Below are positions 43,580-52,336 of a DNA stretch of 64,000 nucleotides, one piece after another; the stretch's first letter is position 1, and every line of letters starts with the position of its first letter. The DNA is taken from assembly GCF_021390495.1 (NCBI RefSeq), contig NZ_JAJEJP010000003.1, positions 1,054,001-1,118,000 on the forward strand. The letters run 5' to 3'. Source of the stretch: Paraburkholderia sp. ZP32-5 (GTDB lineage Bacteria > Pseudomonadota > Gammaproteobacteria > Burkholderiales > Burkholderiaceae). The translations under genes and the position numbers were made by a program. The notes beneath the pieces were generated by a model. It made no database searches. It was not told the origin of the DNA and was given only the letters and a program-made list of their open reading frames with translations.

Positions 43580-44785
43580 GTGGCCATGACTACCGACATG
43601 TCAGTGCGTCCAGCACCCCCAGGCAGAAATATCGAAGCGTTCACTTCGTTGCGCGGTATCGCATGCTTGATCGTTGTAATGGCGCACGTATGGAACATCC
43701 TTGACTGGCCGCGCCTATTTGCCAGAGACCCTTCACTTCTATCTTCGTTTCAATTTATTGGCGGATTGTTCAATGGATCGGGCGCCGTTCAGATGTTTTT
43801 CGTATTAAGCGCATGCGTGCTCGCCGTGTCGCTGTCAAATGGTCCAACGCAACAAGCGCCTTCGATCAAAAAATTTTACGTGCGGCGCTTTTTCAGGATC
43901 TATCCGGCCTTATGGGCTTCCATCGTGCTCACGCTATGCCTCTGGCATTTGATCCGATCACCACAGGCGTTTGACTCCGGCCTCTATAGCGCGTGGGCAG
44001 CAACGCAAGCTTATCCGTCTACGCCCACCCCGGAGCACATCGTGCTTTCCATGCTGGGCCTCTACGTACACCTGAACGGACCGCTCTGGACCTTGCGTGT
44101 CGAGTTGTTTTACTCGCTCGTATTTCCAGTCTTCTATCTGCTCGCCCGAAATCCACGCAAGAGGTTGACGTTGGTCGCCTGTGTTTCGCTGTTGGCTCTG
44201 GCGCCTATCCCAAGAGTGTTTTGTGTTCATTATGCGTTAGCCTTCGGCCTCGGCGCCGCCATCCCTTTCCTGCCGCGCGCGGGCGATGCTCCATACCGCA
44301 CCATGGCTGCTCTCGCATTGATTGCGCTGCTGTTATCGAAAATGGCGGCGGACCGGCTCGGCATAGATATGAAAGCCGCCGAGAACATCGAGATGCTAGT
44401 CTCGTTCGTCGCTGTATATTGCCTGTACGAAAGCCGAAGGTCGATGCGGGCAATTGAAACCAGGCCGTTCGCATTTGTTGGTGACATCTCCTACAGCGTC
44501 TATGTACTGCATTTCCCTATTCTTTTCGCGTTGACCCCGCTAGTCGTCGACGCTTTCGGAACCGCACAGGTACGCGCGCATCCGTTGGCGTCTCTGGTCG
44601 TTCTCACAGTTGTCACGCTTTGCACGACGATCGTCGTGGCAGCGCTCTCGCGACGTTACGTCGAACGGCCCGGAGAAGGCCTCGGCCGCATTGTCTACGC
44701 CGCGTTCAAGAAGCAGCCTTCGCGCGCGTCCACCACGGGGAATTCCTCAAGCGCCGCAAACGGGCGCCCGTCCGCGCGCGACTGA
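43580..44785 (+). CDS. Acyltransferase 3 (OafA/NodX-type) membrane protein
   Basis: About 401 aa. I favour the GTG at 43580, which has GGAGG 7 nt upstream, over the ATG codons at 43553 or 43586. The N-terminal FTSLRGIACLIVVMAHVWNI contains the conserved Arg and the catalytic-type His of this family. GPLWTLRVELFYSLVFPVFY matches the motif containing the conserved Glu. About ten membrane segments follow, ending in SYSVYVLHFP and RRYVERP. These proteins acetylate or acylate surface polysaccharides such as O-antigen or exopolysaccharide. It stands alone between the type VI cluster and yciH; no polysaccharide genes are nearby. Confidence 0.92.
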   Translation: MAMTTDMSVRPAPPGRNIEAFTSLRGIACLIVVMAHVWNILDWPRLFARDPSLLSSFQFIGGLFNGSGAVQMFFVLSACVLAVSLSNGPTQQAPSIKKFYVRRFFRIYPALWASIVLTLCLWHLIRSPQAFDSGLYSAWAATQAYPSTPTPEHIVLSMLGLYVHLNGPLWTLRVELFYSLVFPVFYLLARNPRKRLTLVACVSLLALAPIPRVFCVHYALAFGLGAAIPFLPRAGDAPYRTMAALALIALLLSKMAADRLGIDMKAAENIEMLVSFVAVYCLYESRRSMRAIETRPFAFVGDISYSVYVLHFPILFALTPLVVDAFGTAQVRAHPLASLVVLTVVTLCTTIVVAALSRRYVERPGEGLGRIVYAAFKKQPSRASTTGNSSSAANGRPSARD

Positions 44786-44839
44786 CATCGAAGCTTGGCG
44801 TGGGGATGTCTTGCCCAAGGCTATGCGGATCGAAATTGC

Positions 44840-44859
44840 CGTCATCGTTGGCGATGACG
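44840..44859. terminator. Perfect hairpin between convergent genes
   Basis: CGTCATCG-TTGG-CGATGACG forms an 8-bp stem with a 4-nt loop, between the acyltransferase stop and the convergent yciH stop. No T-tract follows on either strand, so termination would be weak or Rho-assisted. Confidence 0.35.
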
Positions 44860-44993
44860 TGACAGTCGAAGCCACGTGAATGTCGGCGCGCACGGTCGAC
44901 CGCTTGACGGTCACAAACCGACATTGGATGCAAGCTTGAGAGCCACCGGAGGACCGTTCCGGGCCGCACGCGGTCCATCACCTGTTCGCGCGA

Positions 44994-45356
44994 TCAACCT
45001 CCGGCCCGCTTCGCAGCGTGGCCGTCTTTTCTGAGCACTTCGATGATCTGCTCGCAATGGTCCCCCTGTACTTCAATCACGCCATTCTTGATCGTGCCGC
45101 CGGAACCACAGACCGTACGCAACCGCTTCCCGAGCAACGCCAAGTCAACAGGATCGAGCGTCAGCCCTTTAACGATCGTCACGCTTTTCCCGCCGCGGCC
45201 CTTGGTCACACGGGTTACCCGTACCGCGCCATCACCTGCCGTTTCCGCCTTGGCGACCATTTTGCACGCACACTCCGCGAGCGCGCGTCTACACTCGGGA
45301 CACATCCGTCCGCCATCGGTCGAATAGACCAGGCCGCCTTTTGAACTACTCTTCAT
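44994..45356 (-). CDS. yciH: SUI1/YciH-type translation initiation factor
   Basis: 120 aa. The N-terminal zinc-ribbon-like part has Cys in MCPECRRALAECAC, and the SUI1/eIF1 fold follows: RVTKGRGGKSVTIVKGL, then GSGGTIKNGVIEVQGDHCEQIIEVL. It is close in length and layout to E. coli YciH, which binds the small ribosomal subunit and affects start-codon fidelity. It is a single-gene unit. A decayed histidine-kinase fragment lies just upstream. Confidence 0.93.
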   Translation of the reverse strand: MKSSSKGGLVYSTDGGRMCPECRRALAECACKMVAKAETAGDGAVRVTRVTKGRGGKSVTIVKGLTLDPVDLALLGKRLRTVCGSGGTIKNGVIEVQGDHCEQIIEVLRKDGHAAKRAGG

Positions 45357-45389
45357 GATTGACTTACTGAAAGACCGATCGGAACGAGT

Positions 45390-45689
45390 TTAGCAGGGTG
45401 CATCCCAATGACCGTAGCAAACCAATGCAGACACCCTGTTCGCGGCGGGCACTCGCAGAGGGCGACCGGGCGAGACCACGTGCAACTGTGCTGCGACTGG
45501 GAGCTCACCTGGCGGATCAGTGGCAGCCACCGCCGGGCGAACAGTGAAGGTACTTCCCCGGCCGGCAACCTCGCTCTCGGCGGTGATGCTGCCACCCTGC
45601 ATCTCTGCGAGCTGCTTCGCCAGCGAGAGACCGATGCCTGGTCCGCTTGCAGAATGCGTCTGCTGATCGGAAATCCGCGAGAAGAGTTT
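45390..45689 (-). pseudogene. Remnant of a histidine kinase (C-terminal ATPase end)
   Basis: The minus-strand frame reads LFSRISDQQTHSASGPGIGL, then SLAKQLAEMQGGSITAESE and GRGSTFTVR. These are the F- and G2-box end of a HATPase_c domain. A stop codon (complement of 45690-45692) closes the frame immediately before it, and no upstream kinase domains are visible. After the domain end come about 30 unrelated residues. The kinase has been truncated to about 100 codons. Confidence 0.78.
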
Positions 45690-45745
45690 TTATCGCCGCG
45701 TGTTACGCGATCAGCCCGGCAACGTGACAACTCCGGCTATCGGTA

Positions 45746-46270
45746 TCAGCCATCGGTCAGGCTCACAACGGGCGTGCGGCTAAGTTCGTTGCTCTTTTGG
45801 ACTAGCAGCAGTTGCCTGAGAAACGTCTTGCGCTCCTCGACTGGCAGCGCGGCAATGGTTCGCTCGTGCGCTCGCGCGACGGGTGACTCCAGCCGTGCGA
45901 GCAGCGCATGTCCCACGCCAGTCAACTCCGCGATCTTCTTCCTCCGATCCGTGCGCGACACACGGCTCTGCACGAAGCGCCGCTGCGCCAACCGCGCGAT
46001 CACATCCGCCGTGTTCGCGCGATCCAACCCCACGGCGCGCGACAGCACGACCTGCTCCGAAGGTCCCAACTGCTCGAGCGCCGTGAGAATGCTGTATTGC
46101 ACCGGCGTAATGCCTTCGGCCGCGCACTCCTCCATGAAGAGAGCCACGTGAATCTGATGCAGCCGCCGGATCAGAAAGCCTGGCCGTTGACTGAGCGCCG
46201 TGTCGCGCCATTTGAGTACCGGCTCCGTGTCGTTGTCGTCGGCAAGGCCAGTTGTCGTTAAAGCGTCCAT
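45746..46270 (-). CDS. MarR-family transcriptional regulator 1
   Basis: 174 aa from the ATG at 46270. The frame is open to 46687, but the added N-terminal 139 residues are not MarR-like and cross the promoter region. The winged helix is in EGITPVQYSILTALEQLGPSEQVVLSRAVGLDRANTADVIARLAQRRFVQSR, with the wing at SRTDRRKKIAELT. It is a clear paralogue of the regulator at 59582 (shared RPGFLIRR and ITPVQYS segments). It is divergent from the amino-acid ABC importer. MarR dimers usually repress until a phenolic or similar ligand binds. Confidence 0.88.
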   Translation of the reverse strand: MDALTTTGLADDNDTEPVLKWRDTALSQRPGFLIRRLHQIHVALFMEECAAEGITPVQYSILTALEQLGPSEQVVLSRAVGLDRANTADVIARLAQRRFVQSRVSRTDRRKKIAELTGVGHALLARLESPVARAHERTIAALPVEERKTFLRQLLLVQKSNELSRTPVVSLTDG

Positions 46271-46698
46271 GTGCTGAGCGTTCCGTTTGCTTTGCATGCT
46301 GATCGTCGATGCGCTGCGCGCGATGTTCGTCAGCATACGTCGCATTTCCCTCCGGACGATGATCCCACCCGCTGAATTCCGTGCGGATCTGCCTTTCGGT
46401 AAGCAATCCGAGGATTGCCCGTATCGTATGTCGCAACTCGGTGCGCCGATGCACGAATACAAGGCTTTTAAAACATGCGTGGTGCACCACGTATTTTTGC
46501 GGCAACACCCTTTTTTGACCTTATGCCCCGCTGCATCCGTCGCTCGCGGAGAAACAGATCGTTGGCATACCCCTTGCATATTCAAAGGCAGAATCGTCAG
46601 TATCCAAACAAATTTGCGATTCGATCGCTCATCTTCGCTGATCGGGTGCGCAAGAAGCGTTGCGCGCGCGGTTGCTACCACTATCAAAGGGGCTCTTC
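46271..46698. promoter_or_regulatory. Divergent promoter region between MarR 1 and the ABC importer
   Basis: 428 bp. It contains the perfect palindrome CGTGGTGCACCACG (46478-46491) inside an AT-rich patch that includes CTTTTAAAAC just upstream. The core TGGTGCACCA at 46480-46489 matches motifs at 59283 and 59486. Its position suits control of the importer start at 46699, about 210 bp away. Confidence 0.6.
46480..46489. promoter_or_regulatory. Candidate operator TGGTGCACCA
   Basis: This perfect 10-bp palindrome extends to 14 bp (CGTGGTGCACCACG). It matches the TGGT-N2-ACCA pattern bound by GntR-FCD proteins such as UxuR/ExuR. It could alternatively be bound by the adjacent MarR protein. Related sites lie before the other operons of this island. 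Confidence 0.6.
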
Positions 46699-47568
46699 AT
46701 GTCCGTCCGTCTCACTCGCCGCGATTCTGCTCAGTCGAAACAGCGCACCGCCGTCACGTTCCTGCGCACATGTGCATTTGCGCTCGTCGCCACCTTCGGC
46801 ATCGTTCACGCGGCGCACGCTGCCAGCACCGAAGAAATCAAGGCACGCGGCTATCTGAGCGTCGCAACCGAGGACGACTACAACCCGTTCGAGTTCGTGG
46901 CTGACGGCAAGAACACGGGCTATGACAACGACCTCCTCGCGCTGGTGCGCAAAAAGATCGGCGTCGACGTGAAACAGCAGATCATGCCGTGGTCCGGCAT
47001 TTTGCCCGGTGTGACCACCGGCAAGTACGACATGGCGCTCACCGCCGTGCTCGTCACCGAAGAACGCAAGAAGACCTTTGACTTCGCCTCCCCGACCTGC
47101 GAAGCCATCACGTTCTATGCAACGAAAAAAGGGTCGCCGATCAAGACCCCGGACGATCTCGTCGGCAAGGTAGTCGGCGCAGAAACAGGCAGCGCCATGC
47201 TCGCGGACCTGAAGCTCTTCGACGAACAGCTGAAGAAGAAGCATGGCGGAAATGGCATCAAGCAGATCATCGAATACCAGTCGTATCCGGAGGCCTATCA
47301 GGATCTCGGCGTCGGTCGGGTTGACGCTGTCGCCAACACGCAGATCAGTCTGAACTCGCTGGCCAGGACCCGGCCGGATGTGTTCACCGTCGGTCAGGCG
47401 ATCGGCAAGCCGACCTATATCGCGTGGGCCGTGAAAAAGGGCAACACCGACGTGTTGAAGATGGTCGATGCCGCGCTGCTCGAACTGCGCAAGAGCGGCG
47501 AGATGTACCAGCTTCAACAGAAGTGGCTCGGTGCGAGCTACAAGGACATGCCGCCGTCGGTCAACTGA
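46699..47568 (+). CDS. ABC transporter binding protein, polar amino acid (family 3) type
   Basis: 289 aa from the ATG at 46699 (AAAGGGG upstream). A secretion signal ends near AAHA-AS. The mature protein follows the family 3 pattern: ARGYLSVATEDDYNPFEFVADGKNTGYDNDLL, then GILPGVTTGKYDMALTAVLVTEERKKTFDF. It would capture a small amine- or amide-bearing solute in the periplasm. It is first of a four-gene importer on the plus strand, divergent from MarR 1. Confidence 0.92.
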   Translation: MSVRLTRRDSAQSKQRTAVTFLRTCAFALVATFGIVHAAHAASTEEIKARGYLSVATEDDYNPFEFVADGKNTGYDNDLLALVRKKIGVDVKQQIMPWSGILPGVTTGKYDMALTAVLVTEERKKTFDFASPTCEAITFYATKKGSPIKTPDDLVGKVVGAETGSAMLADLKLFDEQLKKKHGGNGIKQIIEYQSYPEAYQDLGVGRVDAVANTQISLNSLARTRPDVFTVGQAIGKPTYIAWAVKKGNTDVLKMVDAALLELRKSGEMYQLQQKWLGASYKDMPPSVN

Positions 47569-47591
47569 CGTCTTCGTGATCTCCCGCATCG

Positions 47592-48236
47592 ATGAACGCC
47601 TTCGACTATTGGAGCATCGCTCAGGGCGCGCTGGCGACCGTGGTTCTTTCGGTCGTCAGCATCGTGCTCGGTGTCCCGCTGGGGCTCGGCCTCGCACTGA
47701 TCCGCTGGGCACGCGTGCCGTTCCTGAACCGCATCGTCGTCGGCTATGTGAGCCTCATCCGCTCATGTCCGGCCGTGACGCTCACGCTGCTGATCTTTTT
47801 TGCGCTGCCGCAGTTCGGCATCTCGCTCGATCCGACACCGGCCGCGATACTCGCACTCACCATCAGCACCGCCGCATTCAACTGCGAGATATGGCGCGCG
47901 GCCCTGATCAACTTTCCGCGCGATCAATATGACGCGGCGCTCGCCTTCGCGATGCCGCGGACAGTGCGCTTTCGCCGCATCGTGATGCCACAGATCTGGC
48001 GTGCAAGCCTGCCGGGCCTCGTCAACGAAATGACCTTGCAGATCAAGTCGACGCCCGCAGTCGCCGTGATCGGCATCGTCGAGATCACGCGCGCGGCTTT
48101 GCGCGTCGGCGCCCGCACCTATGATCCATTACCGCCCTTCGTTTTTGCGCTCGTGCTTTACGGGCTGATCGTGTTCGTGCTCGTCAAGGCTCAACGCATC
48201 ATCGAGCGCCGCCAACCCGTGGAGGCTCGCACATGA
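47592..48236 (+). CDS. ABC transporter permease 1 (HisM/GlnP type)
   Basis: 214 aa with four to five membrane segments. The EAA-like region is DAALAFAMPRTVRFRRIVMPQIWRASLPGLVNE, ending with the LKSTP-like IKSTPAVAVIG motif of polar amino-acid permeases. It starts 23 bp after the binding protein, and the stop overlaps the next permease start (ATGA at 48233-48236). Confidence 0.93.
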   Translation: MNAFDYWSIAQGALATVVLSVVSIVLGVPLGLGLALIRWARVPFLNRIVVGYVSLIRSCPAVTLTLLIFFALPQFGISLDPTPAAILALTISTAAFNCEIWRAALINFPRDQYDAALAFAMPRTVRFRRIVMPQIWRASLPGLVNEMTLQIKSTPAVAVIGIVEITRAALRVGARTYDPLPPFVFALVLYGLIVFVLVKAQRIIERRQPVEART

Positions 48237-48892
48237 CGGAGGACTTCCTGATCGTCTGGCAACAGCGCGCGGACGTGCTGTCCGGCCTGCTCGACACACT
48301 CGGTATGCTTGCGGTGGCGGCGGTCGCCTCGCTCGTGCTCGGCGCGCTGCTGACGCCCGCGTTGATGTCGAAACGCCCGGCAATCGCGCGGCTCGCGATG
48401 CTCTATGTCGACGCGATGCGCTGCGCGCCCTTCCTGCTGTTCGTCTATCTGATCTATTTCGGCCTCCCCACGGCGGGCATTCGTCTGTCGAACTGGTGGG
48501 CCGGCGCCATCGCGCTGATTCTCTACAACGCCGCCTACATGGCCGAGCTATTACGCGGTGCGTGGGCCGGTCTGCCCACGCCGATGATCGAAGCCGCGCG
48601 TGCCTATGGCTTTCATGGCTTCAGTCTGGTTCGCCGGATCATCCTGCCGCAGGTCTTCACGGTCGCCTTGCCGATGATCGGCAATCAGCTCGTGCAGATC
48701 GTCAAGGACAGCGCGTTCCTCACGGTCATCGCAGTCGGCGAACTCACGCATCAGATGAACGGCATTCAGGCAACCTATTTCATTCCGTTTGCCGCGTTCG
48801 TCACGGCTGTGCTGCTGTACTGGGCCATCTGCCTCGTGATCGAAAGCGGCAGCAGCTTACTCTCGAGATTTGCCGAGGAACGCAGAGCATGA
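48233..48892 (+). CDS. ABC transporter permease 2 (HisQ/GlnP type)
   Basis: 219 aa. Motifs include RCAPFLLFVYLIYFGLP, YNAAYMAELLRGAW and EAARAYGFHGFSLVRRIILPQVFTVALPMIGNQ with VKDSAFLTVIA, typical of paired polar amino-acid permeases. It is translationally coupled at both ends by ATGA overlaps. With permease 1 it forms the channel. Confidence 0.93.
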   Translation: MTEDFLIVWQQRADVLSGLLDTLGMLAVAAVASLVLGALLTPALMSKRPAIARLAMLYVDAMRCAPFLLFVYLIYFGLPTAGIRLSNWWAGAIALILYNAAYMAELLRGAWAGLPTPMIEAARAYGFHGFSLVRRIILPQVFTVALPMIGNQLVQIVKDSAFLTVIAVGELTHQMNGIQATYFIPFAAFVTAVLLYWAICLVIESGSSLLSRFAEERRA

Positions 48893-49788
48893 ACATTTCG
48901 AACGACGTCCCGCCCACCATCATGCGCGCAGCCGATGCAGCCGGGCCATCGTCCAGCCTTTCCGGCGAAGCGGCGCGGCCGGGCACCGAAACAGTCCTGC
49001 AACTCAACGGTATCTCGAAGTCGTTCGGCGAGAATAAAGTGCTGCGCGACGTGTCGCTCACCGTGCACAAGGGCGAGACCGTGTGCCTGCTCGGACCTTC
49101 GGGTTGCGGCAAGTCGACGCTGCTGCGCTGTGTGAACTGGCTTGAAATTCCCGACGCGGGCACGGTCCATGTGTCAAACCGGCGCATGGGCGTGCGCGAA
49201 GGCTCGTCCATCAAGATGAGCGACGCCGAACTCGCGCGTTCGCGTGCGCGCATCGGCATGGTGTTTCAACACTTCGCGCTGTGGCCGCATCTGACGGTGC
49301 TGCAGAACGTGATGGAAGCGCCTTTGCATGTTCTCGGTCGATCGCGCGACGAAGTGAGTGCGGAAGCGCAACGGCTGCTGGAGCGCGTCGGTCTCGCGGG
49401 CAAGATGGATGCGTTCCCGTCGCGGCTGTCGGGCGGGCAGAAACAGCGCGTGGGCATCGCGCGCGCGCTCGCGATAAAGCCCGACATCCTGCTGTTCGAC
49501 GAACCCACCAGCGCGCTCGACCCGATGCTCGTCGGCGAAGTGCTGCACGTAATGCGTTCGCTCGCGCAAGAGGGAGCGACGATGGTGATCGTCACGCACG
49601 AGATGGAGTTCGCACGCCAGGTAGCAAGCCGGATCGTGTTCATGGATGCGGGCCAGATCGTCGAGACAGCGCCGCCCGAGCAGTTCTTCAGCGCGCCGCA
49701 AACGCCGCGCGCGCGGCAGTTTCTTGCACGTTTTCGCGCGCCGCATCAGACGGCCGACGACTGCAGCGAGACCTCGAAGCTCGCCTGA
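48889..49788 (+). CDS. ABC transporter ATPase, polar amino acid type
   Basis: 299 aa from the ATG at 48889; the frame open further upstream is inside the permease gene. Walker A GPSGCGKST, signature LSGGQKQR, Walker B ILLFDEPTSALDP and switch His in VTHEMEFARQ are intact. An N-terminal extension of about 38 residues is unusual for this class. The operon ends here at a strong hairpin. Confidence 0.95.
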   Translation: MNISNDVPPTIMRAADAAGPSSSLSGEAARPGTETVLQLNGISKSFGENKVLRDVSLTVHKGETVCLLGPSGCGKSTLLRCVNWLEIPDAGTVHVSNRRMGVREGSSIKMSDAELARSRARIGMVFQHFALWPHLTVLQNVMEAPLHVLGRSRDEVSAEAQRLLERVGLAGKMDAFPSRLSGGQKQRVGIARALAIKPDILLFDEPTSALDPMLVGEVLHVMRSLAQEGATMVIVTHEMEFARQVASRIVFMDAGQIVETAPPEQFFSAPQTPRARQFLARFRAPHQTADDCSETSKLA

Positions 49789-49794
49789 GGCGAA

Positions 49795-49831
49795 CCCTGA
49801 ATCGCAGCGTGTCGAGCGTTGCGATTCAGGG
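49795..49831. terminator. Bidirectional hairpin between convergent operons
   Basis: CCCTGAATCGCA and TGCGATTCAGGG are perfect 12-bp arms around a 13-nt loop. They sit exactly between the importer ATPase stop (49788) and the dioxygenase stop (49841), the expected place for a terminator used from both sides. No T-run follows. Confidence 0.7.
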
Positions 49832-49840
49832 CGGCGTCAT

Positions 49841-50671
49841 TCATTGCGGTGCGGCCATGTCCGCTGCCTGCTTCACTTCACCGTCCTTATATTTGCCCCA
49901 CGTTTGCGCGAGTTCGCTCATCGAGCGCGGATCGCAATCGTATTCGGGCAGCGTGTCGGCGTCCCAGTGATCAAAGCGGTCGACGCCGCGCACGAGCGTC
50001 GCGCGACGCCGGCCCGAGGCCGAGCGGACATGCGCCGGCACGTAGAAGAATGCGAAGCCGATACGTCGGTCATCCGAACGATTCGGCAACGAACTGTGCG
50101 CGGTGCGTTCGTGATGCATCGAAAATTCACCCGGCTGCAGCGGCATTTCGACGGCGAGGTTCTCGTCGATACCGACAAGCGTCTGCCCTTTCGCGAGCAT
50201 GTTGTCCTTTGCGTAGGTTTCGACGTGCTTCAGATCAGGGCCGCTGTGTGAACCGGGCAGCACGCGCAGCACACCGTTGATCGAATTCGCGGGTGTGAGC
50301 GCGACCCACACCGTCACTTCCTCATGCGGCGTGAGCCCAAAATAGGTCGAGTCCTGATGCCACGACACATAACGCGGATCGCGTCCGTTCTTCGCGAAAA
50401 TGGACGCGCCGAACAGCATGATGTCCGGCCCAATGAGATCTTCGACAGCATCGAGAATGACGGGATGACGCGCGAGCTCGACGATAGCGGGCAGCGCCAG
50501 ATGACCCTTGATTTTCAGCGTCTTGTTGACGTCCTCGCCGGAAGACGCCTCGTATTGCTCGACGATGCGTCGATATTCCGCGGCCTCTTCCGCGCTGATC
50601 GCGCGCATCGGGTAGACATAGCCGTGCTGTTTGAAATGCGCAACCTGCGCTTCGCTCAAGTGCTTCGTCAT
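49841..50671 (-). CDS. Phytanoyl-CoA dioxygenase (PhyH)-family Fe(II)/2-oxoglutarate oxygenase
   Basis: 276 aa. The iron-binding His105 and Asp107 are in SWHQDSTY; the distal His is probably His192 in HHERTAHSS, and an Arg in DRRIGFAF could hold 2-oxoglutarate. PhyH relatives hydroxylate varied small molecules, not only phytanoyl-CoA. AAGGAAC precedes the ATG at 50671. It is the last gene of the nine-gene minus-strand operon, 73 bp after the amidase. A side chain or N-alkyl group of the pathway substrate is a plausible target, by inference. Confidence 0.88.
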   Translation of the reverse strand: MTKHLSEAQVAHFKQHGYVYPMRAISAEEAAEYRRIVEQYEASSGEDVNKTLKIKGHLALPAIVELARHPVILDAVEDLIGPDIMLFGASIFAKNGRDPRYVSWHQDSTYFGLTPHEEVTVWVALTPANSINGVLRVLPGSHSGPDLKHVETYAKDNMLAKGQTLVGIDENLAVEMPLQPGEFSMHHERTAHSSLPNRSDDRRIGFAFFYVPAHVRSASGRRRATLVRGVDRFDHWDADTLPEYDCDPRSMSELAQTWGKYKDGEVKQAADMAAPQ

Positions 50672-50744
50672 CGACGTTCCTTTTGGTGTGCTTCAATCGG
50701 AGAACCGCTTTGCTCATCCATCGCCAGGCAACGTCCCGGCGAGA

Positions 50745-51947
50745 CTACCGCATGGCTTCGTGCACCGCGCGTGCGGCGCGCAGCACACCTTCGTCCGAGC
50801 CGCGCGCGCCGATCAGCGACAAGCCGACGGGCGCGCCCTCGAAGCTCGTCCACGGCATGCTGACTTGCGGCAGGCCTGCGAGGCCCGCGACGCACAGCAT
50901 CTGCTGCGAGCGCGAGCGCGCGCGATCGACTGCTTCCGCTGAAGCATCCGCGCGGGGCGCGATGCCGGGCACGGTCGGCACGAGCCAGTACGTGCCTTGC
51001 GGCAGCGCATCGGCCATCGCGCGGATCGCTTCTATGCGAACGCGCTGCGCGTCGGCGACCTGTTCGCGGGTGACGGTCCGGCTCATCGCAAAGCGCGCGC
51101 CGACGTCGGGCCCAAGGCTCGCGGCGTGCTCGTGCGCCCATGCGCCATAGCGTTGCGCGATTTCCGCCGCTTGCAGCACGCGAAATGCCTGAGCCCAATC
51201 GGCAAGCGACGCCTTGGGCTCGACGAACGTCACCGCGTCGCCGAGTGCCGGCAGCGATGCTTCGAAGCGCGCCAACACCGGCGCATCGACGCAGGCAAGC
51301 AGGTTGCGCGGCACGTGCAGGCCGAACGGTTCGTCGCGCTCCATAACGATGCTGCGCGCCAGCACTTCGAACACATCGGCGAGCCTGCGAGCGTCCCTCG
51401 CAAACCAGCCGACCGTGTCGAAGCTGTGCGCAAGCGTGAGACAGCCGTCCGTCGCGATGCGCCCGTGTGTGGGCCGCATGCCCCACACGCCGCAATAGCT
51501 CGCCGGCAACCGCACCGAGCCGCCGCAATCGGTGCCGAGCGCGATGTCCGCGTGCTCCGCCGCCACGGCCACCACCGATCCCGACGACGATCCGCCCGGA
51601 ATGCGCGCGGGATCGGCGGGATTGACGGGCGTGCCATAGTGCGCGTTCACGCCGGCGAGGCTGTAGGTCAGTTCATCGGTGACCGTTTTACCGATCCATT
51701 GCGCGCCTTCTTCGAGCAACGCGCGAACAGCCAGCGCCGTCCTGGCGGCGACCGGCTGTTCGTCGCGCCATGCAATATTGCCGCTGCCCGTACGAAGCCC
51801 GCGGATATCGAACACGTCCTTCACCGCGATGCGCAGGCCCGCGAGTTTGTCGCCCGAGCACAGCGGCCGCGCGCCGGCAGGCAACGCATCGAAGCCGTCG
51901 GCAACGAAGGCCCCGTGCAGCCCCGGCTGCAGCAGATCGTTTTGCAT
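50745..51947 (-). CDS. Amidase-signature-family hydrolase (AtzE/HpxY-like)
   Basis: 400 aa from the ATG at 51947, which overlaps the preceding stop; the frame from 52013 lies inside that gene. The Ser-cisSer-Lys triad is visible: Lys43 in IAVKDVFDIRG, the GGSSSGS loop at 118-124 and nucleophile Ser144 in GTDCGGSVRLPAS. Pairing with an AtzH-like gene mirrors atzE-atzH and hpxY-hpxZ, whose amidases act on carboxybiuret or oxalurate-type ureides. The small AtzG/HpxX partner normally found with such amidases is absent here. Substrate therefore uncertain. Confidence 0.88.
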   Translation of the reverse strand: MQNDLLQPGLHGAFVADGFDALPAGARPLCSGDKLAGLRIAVKDVFDIRGLRTGSGNIAWRDEQPVAARTALAVRALLEEGAQWIGKTVTDELTYSLAGVNAHYGTPVNPADPARIPGGSSSGSVVAVAAEHADIALGTDCGGSVRLPASYCGVWGMRPTHGRIATDGCLTLAHSFDTVGWFARDARRLADVFEVLARSIVMERDEPFGLHVPRNLLACVDAPVLARFEASLPALGDAVTFVEPKASLADWAQAFRVLQAAEIAQRYGAWAHEHAASLGPDVGARFAMSRTVTREQVADAQRVRIEAIRAMADALPQGTYWLVPTVPGIAPRADASAEAVDRARSRSQQMLCVAGLAGLPQVSMPWTSFEGAPVGLSLIGARGSDEGVLRAARAVHEAMR

Positions 51948-52336
51948 CACGACGGGTCCATCCAGCTGACATGCGCCGCGACCACGCGCCATTGCCCGTC
52001 GATCCGTATCCACGTCTGCGACTGCCGCCCGATGCGCGCCTCGCCTTCGCGCGTGAACGCAATGTTCGTGACGGCGAAGTCCGCCCCGAAGGTCGTCACC
52101 GATCGACTCACGATCGTGCGCATCAGTCCCTTGCCCGGGCGCTGCGCACGAAAATCGCGGATCGCCTCGTAGCCATGCAGGTTTTCCGTCGCGCCGAAGC
52201 GCAGCGTATGCGTGCTGTTCCAGAAGAGCGTGTCGAGCACGGCAACATCGTTGGTCGTGAGCGCGAGCTCGTATTGATCGGATACGGCTTCGACGGCCGC
52301 GAGCGTCTCGGGATCGTTAACCGGCTCTACGCTCAT
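51947..52336 (-). CDS. AtzH/HpxZ-like (DUF3225, SnoaL-fold) protein
   Basis: 129 aa. The fold pattern (YELALTTNDVAVLDTLFWNSTHTLRFGATENLHGYEAIRDFRAQRP, ending IDGQWRVVAAHVSWMD) is the AtzH/HpxZ branch of the NTF2/SnoaL superfamily. AtzH was reported to hydrolyse 1,3-dicarboxyurea; HpxZ belongs to oxalurate breakdown in Klebsiella. It overlaps both neighbours (DUF1116 stop, ATGA; amidase start, TGATG). Together with the amidase it points to a ureide-type intermediate. Confidence 0.85.
   Translation of the reverse strand: MSVEPVNDPETLAAVEAVSDQYELALTTNDVAVLDTLFWNSTHTLRFGATENLHGYEAIRDFRAQRPGKGLMRTIVSRSVTTFGADFAVTNIAFTREGEARIGRQSQTWIRIDGQWRVVAAHVSWMDPS

Noticed and set aside
46271..46687. N-terminal extension of MarR 1
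   Set aside because: The added 139 residues are not MarR-like and would cross the divergent promoter and its palindrome.
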